NCBI GenBank assembly: GCA_903847285.1
Contig: CAINDH010000202.1
Location: forward strand, 1-11,813
Origin: an uncultured Verrucomicrobia subdivision 3 bacterium
GTDB taxonomy: Bacteria > Verrucomicrobiota > Verrucomicrobiae > Limisphaerales > UBA11358
DNA length: 11,813 nt
Direction of reading: 5' to 3'
Part shown: positions 6,270 to 11,813 of the stretch, in pieces
How positions within the stretch are numbered: position 1 is the stretch's first letter
Layout of the letters: every line of letters starts with the position of its first letter
The notes under the pieces: model-generated
The model's input: the letters and a program-made list of their open reading frames with translations, nothing else
The model's database searches: none
What the model was told of the DNA's origin: nothing
Made by a program: the position numbers and the translations under genes

Positions 6270-7094
6270 ATGCCAAACCAAAAACAGATTGTTGTCAGTG
6301 GCGGCTTTGATGATATTCGCGCCCGCGATTTGCGGCTGCTGCAGGAAGCATCGTTGCTGGGTGAGTTGACCGTATTGCTCTGGCCGGACGAGACGCTTGC
6401 ACAAATCACCGGCAAGTCACCGAAATTCCCGCTGGCCGAGCGGCAGTATTTCTTGAATGCCGTTCGCTACGTCAGCCGCGTAGCTGTGGTGGCGCGTGAT
6501 TTGAATCTGGAAACGCTTCCCATAATTGATGGCCTTAAAACAGATGTCTGGGTAATGTATGATGAGGAAGTCAGCGACGCGCGGATCACTTTTTCTAAAA
6601 CGGCGACAGTTGAGTTACGCAGCTTCACTGCCGCCGAGTTATCTGGCTTTCCAGAACCGCCGCCGATGCCATCTGCGCTTGGTAGAAAAAAGGTCGTTGT
6701 CACCGGCTGTTACGATTGGTTCCATTCCGGCCATGTTCGTTTTACGGAAGAAGTTTCGGCGCACGGCGATCTTTATGTCATTGTCGGCCACGATGAAAAT
6801 ATCCGTTTGCTCAAAGGCGCGGGGCATCCGTTACTTGGCGAGGCTGAGCGCCGCTATGTTGTCGGCTCGATCAAATTCGTAAAGCAAGCGCTGATATCCA
6901 CCGGCCACGGCTGGCTGGACGCCGAACCAGAAATCAAACGCCTCAAGCCGGACATTTACGCCGTGAACGAAGACGGTGACAAGGGCGGCAAGCGCGAGTA
7001 TTGTGAGAAGAATGGCTTGGAATACCTCGTCCTCAAACGCACGCCAGCGCCGGGTTTGCCGAAGCGGAGCAGCACGGATTTAAGGGGCTTTTGA
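6270..7094 (+). CDS. Tandem nucleotidyltransferase (cytidylyltransferase-like), first copy degenerate
   Basis: This 274-residue cytoplasmic protein contains two copies of the HxGH nucleotidyltransferase fold. The second (about 140-274) is intact: VVVTGCYDWFHSGHVRF with HSGH at 152-155, and the C-terminal RSSTDLRGF matching the phosphate-binding ISSTxLR motif. The first (about 5-125) is alignable (VVSGGFDDIRARDLRLL, then PLAERQYFLNAVRYV) but has RARD (17-20) where HxGH should be, so it is probably structural. Family members join CTP or ATP to a sugar-, polyol- or lipid-phosphate. Here the neighbours suggest activation of a sugar 1-phosphate, perhaps made by the kinase-like protein. The start is 2 bp after the GH29 stop. 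A minus-one reading frame at the end would add 15-17 residues; see findings. Confidence 0.75.
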   Translation: MPNQKQIVVSGGFDDIRARDLRLLQEASLLGELTVLLWPDETLAQITGKSPKFPLAERQYFLNAVRYVSRVAVVARDLNLETLPIIDGLKTDVWVMYDEEVSDARITFSKTATVELRSFTAAELSGFPEPPPMPSALGRKKVVVTGCYDWFHSGHVRFTEEVSAHGDLYVIVGHDENIRLLKGAGHPLLGEAERRYVVGSIKFVKQALISTGHGWLDAEPEIKRLKPDIYAVNEDGDKGGKREYCEKNGLEYLVLKRTPAPGLPKRSSTDLRGF

Positions 7095-7227
7095 AAGATT
7101 ATGATCCAGCCGTGAAAATGCTTCCGAAAAATTATTTTTAGGCTTGATAGTAACAGGGTGATGCGTGAGATTGTCACCAGTTAGAAAAAGATTGGAACTT
7201 GTTGAACGCCCAACCATCACAGAAGAA

Positions 7228-7896
7228 ATGAGAACACCCAAGCAGATTTTTGTCGTCGCAGTGTTGCTGTTTGCATTGGTCGCTCGGGCGCAAACCAACT
7301 TTACTTACAGTTCTGGCACGCTGAACACGGTAATTCCTGATGGCAATCCAGTAGGTATTTCTACGACTGTGGGCGTGCCTGTCTTGCCCGGGATGGTCAC
7401 CAATGTTTCGGTTAATTTGAATATCACAGGCGGTTTCAATGGTGATCTGTATGCATATCTGGCTGGTCCGGTGGGACAATTTGTCGTATTGCTCAATCGT
7501 GTGGGTTTGAGCAGCGGTAACCCCTTTGGCTATTCAGACGCAGGTTTTAACATCACTTTGGACAACAGCGGGGCAAATATTCACAACTATCAGTCCGGCA
7601 GCTATACGATTACCAGTGGACAACTCACCGGCACTTGGAATGCCGATGGTCGTAACATCAGTCCGCTATCATCGGGTTCAGTTTTTGATGCCGCTTCGAC
7701 TGCTGCGAATTTGAATCTGTTTAATAACACGCAAGCCAACGGCACTTGGACGCTTTTCTTGGCTGACTTATCCGGCGGTGGTCAGTCAACGCTAGTCAGT
7801 TGGGGTTTGACGATTGTGACTGTGCCGGAACCGCAGACATGGGCGATGCTCGCCGGTGGGGCTACGATGTTGCTGGCAGTGCGCCGTCGCCGCTAA
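7228..7896 (+). CDS. Secreted PEP-CTERM protein with proprotein-convertase P-domain-like fold
   Basis: This 222-residue secreted protein has a signal peptide at 1-22 (MRTPKQIFVVAVLLFALVAR, then AQ). A middle beta-rich domain resembles the P-domain of subtilisin-like convertases: a core around VSVNLNITGGFNGDLYAYLAGP (61-82) and a closing NGTWTLFLADLSGGGQSTLV then SWGLTI (171-196). The PEP-CTERM tail begins VPEP (199-202), has a short hydrophobic helix, and ends in RRRR (219-222). PEP-CTERM proteins are processed by exosortase and usually reach the cell surface or extracellular matrix. No protease or other catalytic domain is present. The ATG at 7228 is preferred over an upstream GTG at 7165 because it puts the signal peptide at the N-terminus. 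Its partner is unknown. Confidence 0.8.
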   Translation: MRTPKQIFVVAVLLFALVARAQTNFTYSSGTLNTVIPDGNPVGISTTVGVPVLPGMVTNVSVNLNITGGFNGDLYAYLAGPVGQFVVLLNRVGLSSGNPFGYSDAGFNITLDNSGANIHNYQSGSYTITSGQLTGTWNADGRNISPLSSGSVFDAASTAANLNLFNNTQANGTWTLFLADLSGGGQSTLVSWGLTIVTVPEPQTWAMLAGGATMLLAVRRRR

Positions 7897-7911
7897 ATAA
7901 ACTTTTCCAAT

Positions 7912-7940
7912 AAAGCCCTCGCAACCGCGAGGGCTTTTTT
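7912..7940 (+). terminator. Rho-independent terminator between convergent genes
   Basis: AAAGCCCTCGC (7912-7922) and GCGAGGGCTTT (7927-7937) form an 11-bp stem with loop AACC, followed by T to 7940. It ends the PEP-CTERM transcript 15 bp past its stop. The T-run overlaps the stop codon (7939-7941, reverse strand) of the convergent hydrolase gene. It may work weakly in the other direction, where only three T follow. Confidence 0.85.
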
Positions 7941-8817
7941 ATTGGGCGAAATTCTGCTGCTTCAACCAGAAGAGGCAATCACTCACCCACGGATGCGGGT
8001 GTTCAAACATTGGCTTCCGGTCACCAAGCCCCATTCCGTGTTTGCCTTTTTGATACACATGCAAATCAAAGGGGATATGTTTGCTTCGCAACGCGGTGGC
8101 AAACAGCATCGAATTTTGCATGGGCACAGTTTGATCTTCGAAGGTTGTCCAAATGAAACAGGGCGGGGTGTTAGTTTTTACCTGCAGTTCATTGGAAAGC
8201 TCTTTAATCAATTCTGGCGTTTGATTGGTGCCGAGCAGATTTTCGCGCGATCCTCCATGGGTATAGTAATCCATGGTGATGACGGCATAACACAGGATTC
8301 CCAAATCGGGTCGTGAGCTTTGACGTTCCACTGGATCGGAGGAATTTGCGGCGCCCTCATCAAAGTGCGTCAGCAATGTTGCCGCGAGATGTCCACCAGC
8401 GGATGAACCCATGATGCCAACCCGCTTTACGTCCACATTAAACTCTGGTGAGTGTGCCCTAACCCAGCGCACGGCCCGCGCTGCGTCATTCAGCATCGCG
8501 GGATGATGATAGCCGTTTAATCCGAGACGATACTTCAGCACGAAACACGTCACGCCATGCTGGTTAAGCCAAAGCGCATAGTCATTTCCTTCGTGTGGCG
8601 CGAGATGCGCGTAACCGCCGCCGGGACAAATCACCAATGCCGCCCCCGTGATATTGGTGCCGGTAGGTTTATACACGGTGATCATCGGCACATCAGCGCT
8701 GTTAGTGCCGAGCGCCCCGGGCGCGCCATCCGGCCAGAGGGGAATGGGATTTAGCATTTCAGCGTAGGAAAAGGTGAGGGATGAAAACAATACCGCCGCA
8801 GTAAAAAGATTTTTCAT
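7939..8817 (-). CDS. Secreted alpha/beta-hydrolase, esterase/acetylxylan-esterase-like
   Basis: This 292-residue protein has a signal peptide (about 1-19, ending in FSYA) and a complete alpha/beta-hydrolase core. The oxyanion stretch is PGGGY (65-69). The nucleophile is Ser139 in GSSAG (137-141). The likely acid is Asp228 in TFEDQTVP, and the base is His260 in KGKHGMGL. The layout matches the BD-FAE/acetyl-esterase group that removes acetyl or feruloyl groups from plant or algal polysaccharides. A role in polysaccharide use fits the nearby GH29 enzyme and sugar dehydrogenase, but the substrate is inferred only. It is convergent with the PEP-CTERM gene and shares its terminator region. Confidence 0.82.
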   Translation of the reverse strand: MKNLFTAAVLFSSLTFSYAEMLNPIPLWPDGAPGALGTNSADVPMITVYKPTGTNITGAALVICPGGGYAHLAPHEGNDYALWLNQHGVTCFVLKYRLGLNGYHHPAMLNDAARAVRWVRAHSPEFNVDVKRVGIMGSSAGGHLAATLLTHFDEGAANSSDPVERQSSRPDLGILCYAVITMDYYTHGGSRENLLGTNQTPELIKELSNELQVKTNTPPCFIWTTFEDQTVPMQNSMLFATALRSKHIPFDLHVYQKGKHGMGLGDRKPMFEHPHPWVSDCLFWLKQQNFAQ

Positions 8818-8859
8818 GTGGAATTATCTTTGATTGTAGCCGCGACAGTCCCCACGTCC

Positions 8860-8889
8860 AGCGTCTATTCGCGGGATCTGGTAGACGCT
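8860..8889. other. Perfect inverted repeat between ilvE and the hydrolase gene
   Basis: AGCGTCTA (8860-8867) is inverted as TAGACGCT (8882-8889), followed on the plus strand by ATTTTT (8890-8895). The flanking genes both run on the minus strand. There it could be a processed end for ilvE mRNA but lacks a T-run. The T-run faces the plus strand, where no gene is seen. Confidence 0.4.
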
Positions 8890-8908
8890 ATTTTTGCGCC
8901 GCCAATTT

Positions 8909-9775
8909 CTAAATCGGCTCGCCAGAAACTTTGGTCAGCGCGTGGTATTCCTTCACCAGTGTGCGCGTTAGCGCGCCAGGTTTACCGGTGCCGATGACAC
9001 GGCCATCAATCTTGATGACAGGCATGATTTCCGCGCCGGTGCCGGTGAGAAAACATTCATCCGCATTGAACAGGTCATAGCGGGTCAGGTTGGTCTCGGC
9101 CACTTTCACACCGAGTTGCTCCGCAATTTCCATCACCGTGCCGCGGGTGATGCCGTAGAGCGCGCCCGCGTAATTTGGCGGTGTATGCAATTCCCCATTT
9201 TTGATGATGAATAAATTATCCGCCGTGCATTCGGAGACGAAGCCTTCGGCATTTAACATGACGGCTTCTTCCACGCCGGCATTATTCGCCTCAATCTTGG
9301 CGAGGATGTTGTTCAAATAATTCAGCGACTTGATGGCAGGGTTCACCGCGCTGTGCAAGTTGCGCACGGTCGGCACGGTCACGATGTCCATGCCGCGTGC
9401 GTAAAGTTCCGCCGGATACACCTGGATTTTTCCGGCGATGATGATGACGGAGGGTTTTTTGCAACTGCGCGGATTCAACCCGAGCGTGCCCACGCCGCGC
9501 GTGACGATGAGGCGCACATAGCAGTCGCGCAATTTATTCGCGCGGATGGTGTCGACTGTGGCCTTCATGACCTGGGCGTGTGTCATAGGGATTTCCAGCA
9601 AGATTGCCTTGGCGGAATAAAATAAACGGTCAATGTGTTCCTTCAGCTTGAACACGCGGCCATTGTAGGCGCGTATGCCTTCAAACACGCCATCGCCATA
9701 AAGCAAACCATGATCGAACACGGACACCTTGGCGTCGCGCTCGCTGCAATACTTGCCATCAATAAAAATTTTCAT
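8909..9775 (-). CDS. ilvE: Branched-chain amino acid aminotransferase (class IV PLP enzyme)
   Basis: This cytoplasmic PLP enzyme of 288 residues makes or degrades leucine, isoleucine and valine by transamination with glutamate. It starts MKIFIDGKY, has GDGVFEGIRAYNG (27-39), and the catalytic lysine is Lys149 in NPAIKSLNYLNN. SECT (181-184) and LTGTGAEIMPV (243-253) are the later conserved motifs of the IlvE group. The FEGIR segment supports IlvE over D-amino-acid transaminase or aminodeoxychorismate lyase. I chose the ATG at 9775. An in-frame ATG at 9838 would add 21 unlike residues and run into the tRNA promoter. No Shine-Dalgarno is visible. It looks like a single housekeeping gene, divergent from tRNA-Glu. 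Confidence 0.9.
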   Translation of the reverse strand: MKIFIDGKYCSERDAKVSVFDHGLLYGDGVFEGIRAYNGRVFKLKEHIDRLFYSAKAILLEIPMTHAQVMKATVDTIRANKLRDCYVRLIVTRGVGTLGLNPRSCKKPSVIIIAGKIQVYPAELYARGMDIVTVPTVRNLHSAVNPAIKSLNYLNNILAKIEANNAGVEEAVMLNAEGFVSECTADNLFIIKNGELHTPPNYAGALYGITRGTVMEIAEQLGVKVAETNLTRYDLFNADECFLTGTGAEIMPVIKIDGRVIGTGKPGALTRTLVKEYHALTKVSGEPI

Positions 9776-9831
9776 GCAAAGGGCGGGCAAGCTACGCGAA
9801 AAAAAGGTGTGAGGCAAACGTGAATTTCCGC

Positions 9832-9859
9832 GTGACAAGGAGAGTTTGGCTGATATATT
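9832..9859 (+). promoter_or_regulatory. Promoter for tRNA-Glu
   Basis: A -35-like GTGACA (9832-9837) is spaced 16 bp from TATATT (9854-9859), which also has an extended -10 TG at 9851-9852. It lies 13 bp before the mature tRNA start, a good position for a stable-RNA promoter. Assigned by motif match only. Confidence 0.5.
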
Positions 9860-9872
9860 TCACACCCTTTGC

Positions 9873-9947
9873 GACCCTATGGTCTAGCGGTTAGGACATC
9901 TCCCTTTCACGGAGATAGCCCGGGTTCGATTCCCGGTAGGGTCGCCA
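9873..9947 (+). tRNA. tRNA-Glu (anticodon TTC), CCA encoded
   Basis: The cloverleaf is complete. Acceptor GACCCTA (9873-9879) pairs with TAGGGTC (9937-9943), followed by discriminator G (9944) and encoded CCA (9945-9947). The anticodon stem TCTCC/GGAGA encloses CTTTCAC with anticodon TTC (9906-9908). The T arm is CCGGG TTCGATT CCCGG. GGTCTAGCGGTTAGGAC is the usual tRNA-Glu D arm. Confidence 0.96.
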
Positions 9948-10305
9948 TTCTTGTTTTTAGATAATAGAATTAAGTCTTCCGCGGTATTTTTGAATTTCAA
10001 AATCAAACTTAGTGCTAAAGCCTAGTGCTAAAAACTCCTTCTATTTCAGAGAAGTTTGGAAGTGGTTGAGGATGTTGAAATCTCAATGATTCTCTCCGGC
10101 CTGTATTGTTCAGTATTGTGGTTCTTTCACATCGTTTTTGACTGTGAGGTTTTTGGCAATTTTTCTGTGAACTCGCATCTGTTTCCATTACAACTTTCGG
10201 TCGCAAAGATATGCGCTTGGACCAACAAATTCATCCAGCCTGGGTAAGGGGGAATATCTATTACGCCGCCCTATTTATTTTTCGAAGAACCACGGGGGCT
10301 TTGTT
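9948..10305. other. Noncoding gap with a short palindrome and a direct repeat
   Basis: This 358-bp gap is AT-rich and has no credible ORF; two 63-codon frames show no known motifs. It holds a perfect palindrome TTTTGA-ATT-TCAAAA (9988-10002) and a direct repeat TAGTGCTAAA at 10010-10019 and 10023-10032 (13-bp period). A G-rich GGGGG at 10294-10298 is a likely Shine-Dalgarno for the next gene. It may be regulatory, or part of an old island boundary. Confidence 0.5.
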
Positions 10306-11184
10306 GTGAATGTTGATATTGATCAATTGGTGAAACTCCGCCTTGCCGTTGCTCGTTTTGGCGAGATGGATGGCGCTGGTTGGTGGAACACGCAGGGTGT
10401 GTTGGGCAAAGGTGGCCGTTCGGTCATGGCGCGCGGTTTTCCTGCTACGCATTGGTTTGTTCAAGCGCGGGTAGTCTGCTCGGTTGCTGCTGCCAGATGT
10501 GCTGCGGTGTTCGCGCCACCGGCTTGTTTGACGTTGTGGCAGCTTCCTGCCGCGGTTGAAGATGCCGTTTCTCGCCAATGGGCTGTATGGAACCGGAACC
10601 CGGAATCGTGGACCGGTTTTTTTGAAAGTTTGGCCCCGCGCAATAGCGGTGAGCTGGATCGGCATTTGTTGGAATTGAATCTGATTGATGCTGCTACGGT
10701 TCAGGCGCTAAGTTCACTTCGCCGCTCCGCCGACCCCCGACCGAAATTCATGCGCCAGTTGCTAAAAGATCTGCCCGCCACCGGCTCGGTCGTGACTTAC
10801 AACGCCGGTTTTGAAACCAGCCGCCTGAAGGAATGTTCCGAACTGTTGCCGGAATTCAAACCGTGGCTGAAGAAAGTGACCCCGCGCATCGTGGACCTGC
10901 TGCTGCCGTTCCGTGGTTTTCGCTACCACCACCCGGACCAGAACGGCAGCAACTCCATGAAAGCCGTCTTGCCCGCCCTGACCGGTGGCGGCTACGACCA
11001 TCTGACAATCCAGGAAGGTGGCACCGCCAGCCGCGAATTTCTGCGCGTCACCTACGGCCAAGTTCCAGATGAGGAACGCGACCGCGTCCGCCAGGCTCTC
11101 GAAGAATACTGCGCCCTCGACACCCTCGGCATGGTGCAAATCGTGAACCAACTCAAAGCACTAATTACTAAAAAACCGGTCTGA
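10306..11184 (+). CDS. Chimeric ORF: BrxE-like domain fused to C-terminal half of a DUF2779 nuclease
   Basis: This 292-residue ORF has two unrelated halves. Residues 1 to about 140 (LVKLRLAVARFGEMDGAGWW, 8-27; RGFPATHWFVQARVV, 43-57; LTLWQLPAAVEDA, 75-87) resemble the BrxE family linked to BREX phage-defence systems. Residues about 143-288 (GSVVTYNAGFETSRLKE, 160-176; RIVDLLLPFRGF, 194-205; HHPDQNGSNSMKAVLPAL, 208-225; EEYCALDTLGMVQIV, 266-280) resemble the back half of DUF2779, an RNase-H-like exonuclease. The DUF2779 front half, with its first acidic motif, is missing, so nuclease activity is doubtful. The GTG start has a GGGGG Shine-Dalgarno-like stretch 7 bp upstream. It is probably a deletion product in a decaying defence region. 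Both assignments rest on recalled family patterns. Confidence 0.6.
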   Translation: MNVDIDQLVKLRLAVARFGEMDGAGWWNTQGVLGKGGRSVMARGFPATHWFVQARVVCSVAAARCAAVFAPPACLTLWQLPAAVEDAVSRQWAVWNRNPESWTGFFESLAPRNSGELDRHLLELNLIDAATVQALSSLRRSADPRPKFMRQLLKDLPATGSVVTYNAGFETSRLKECSELLPEFKPWLKKVTPRIVDLLLPFRGFRYHHPDQNGSNSMKAVLPALTGGGYDHLTIQEGGTASREFLRVTYGQVPDEERDRVRQALEEYCALDTLGMVQIVNQLKALITKKPV

Positions 11185-11189
11185 AAATT

Positions 11190-11813
11190 ATGCCGCGCAA
11201 CTGCGAATCCAACCTCGAATTATTGTTAAAATTGCCTTGGTGGGTCAGCGCCACCCTTGGTGTGGTCAGCTTCATCGCCCTGCGCTGGATCATCCCGCCA
11301 AGCTGGACCACAACTAAGCCCTGTATCCCTTCGCAGTCGCTTTGCCTAAATTGGCTTTCCTGCCCTTGGCCCTGTTCGCCCTGATTGCCATCGGATCCTT
11401 TCTCTTTGCTCAAAAACGCCATCGACTCGTCGAGGAACAGACCAGTCTGGAAAAATTGCGGGAAACCGGTTGGAAAGATTTCGAATACTTGGTCGCGGAG
11501 GCGTTCCGCCGACAAGGCTACGCCGTGGAGTATTCGCTCGGTCGTGGCGCGGACGGTGGCGTGGATATAGTTTTAAGGCAGGCTGACCGCAAAGTCCTGG
11601 TTCAATGCAAACAGTGGAAAGTCTTCTCCGTCGGCGCACCGGTGATCCGCGAAATGTCCGGCCGGCGGCATGACCAAATGGCGGATGAAGCCATCATCGT
11701 CACGTCCGGAAAATTCACCCGTGACGCCCGGGATTTTCCGCCGGCAAACCCATTCAATTGATTGACGGCCCGCAACTGCTCGCCCTCATTCAATCCGTTC
11801 AAAGCCAACGCCA
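11190..11813 (+). pseudogene. Broken membrane-anchored Mrr-type restriction endonuclease, two frameshifts, cut by window edge
   Basis: Three consecutive reading frames join into one recognisable protein. Frame A (from ATG 11190) encodes ESNLELLLKLPWWVSATLGV and a first membrane helix. Near 11315-11318 one base seems lost; frame B resumes GCC CTG TAT, gives a second helix (LAFLPLALFALIAIGSFLF) and the Mrr catalytic domain: WKDFEYLVAEAFRRQGY, GRGADGGVDIV, VLVQCKQWK and IIVTSGKFT. Near 11737 another base is lost in GATTTTCCGCCGG. Frame C then gives AGKPIQLIDGPQLLALIQS to the window end. Intact homologues have this order: two helices, Mrr_cat, then a GKPIELIDG-like tail. It starts 5 bp after the chimeric ORF, so the two were an operon. 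These are real decay or assembly errors. Confidence 0.75.

Noticed and set aside
7165..7227. Upstream GTG start for the PEP-CTERM protein
   Set aside because: It would bury the signal peptide behind 21 charged residues.
9776..9838. Upstream start for the aminotransferase adding 21 residues
   Set aside because: The extra residues do not match the family, and the start falls in the tRNA promoter; family proteins begin at MKIFIDG.
10010..10032. Two TAGTGCTAAA copies as a CRISPR or iteron array
   Set aside because: There are only two 10-bp copies with a 3-bp gap; no array or replication gene is nearby.
10056..10247. 63-codon plus-strand ORF in the gap after the tRNA
   Set aside because: It has no motif and overlaps an equally long frame on the other strand; chance is the simpler explanation.

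Overview
The window looks like a piece of a Verrucomicrobiota chromosome (Pedosphaera/Limisphaerales-like); this is an inference, not a database result. The clues are a PEP-CTERM sorting tail on a secreted protein, several secreted carbohydrate-active enzymes, moderately high GC, starts mostly without a Shine-Dalgarno sequence, and copies of a short 'CGCAGATT'-type intergenic repeat.

Layout. Positions 1-159 hold a repeat fragment and a strong minus-strand terminator. At 160-2352 two minus-strand genes lie in tandem: a secreted PQQ-type sugar dehydrogenase and, upstream of it, an AraC-family regulator. The 124-bp divergent region 2353-2476 carries two direct half-sites exactly 21 bp apart, the spacing of classic AraC-type operators. 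From 2477 to 7094, on the plus strand, come a GDP-mannose 3,5-epimerase-like enzyme with all expected catalytic residues, a compact diverged GHMP-kinase-like protein, a secreted GH29 alpha-L-fucosidase-like enzyme, and a tandem nucleotidyltransferase whose first copy has lost its HxGH motif. Imperfect inverted-repeat elements separate the first three. Next are a PEP-CTERM protein with a P-domain-like fold (7228-7896), a terminator shared with a convergent secreted alpha/beta-hydrolase (7939-8817), and an IlvE-type aminotransferase (8909-9775, minus). A tRNA-Glu(TTC) at 9873-9947 has its own promoter. After 358 bp of noncoding DNA the right end is a decayed defence region: an ORF that appears to fuse a BrxE-like domain to the back half of a DUF2779 nuclease, then a membrane-anchored Mrr-type nuclease gene broken by two apparent one-base deletions.

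How the genes may work together. GDP-mannose 3,5-epimerase makes GDP-L-galactose. L-fucose is 6-deoxy-L-galactose, and some GH29 enzymes accept L-galactosides. A sugar-kinase-like protein and a nucleotidyltransferase beside these two suggest a cluster for making, releasing and re-activating an L-galactose- or L-fucose-like sugar, possibly controlled by the adjacent AraC protein. This pathway is a hypothesis. The tRNA-Glu followed by broken defence genes suggests an old integration site with an eroding island that continues past the right edge.
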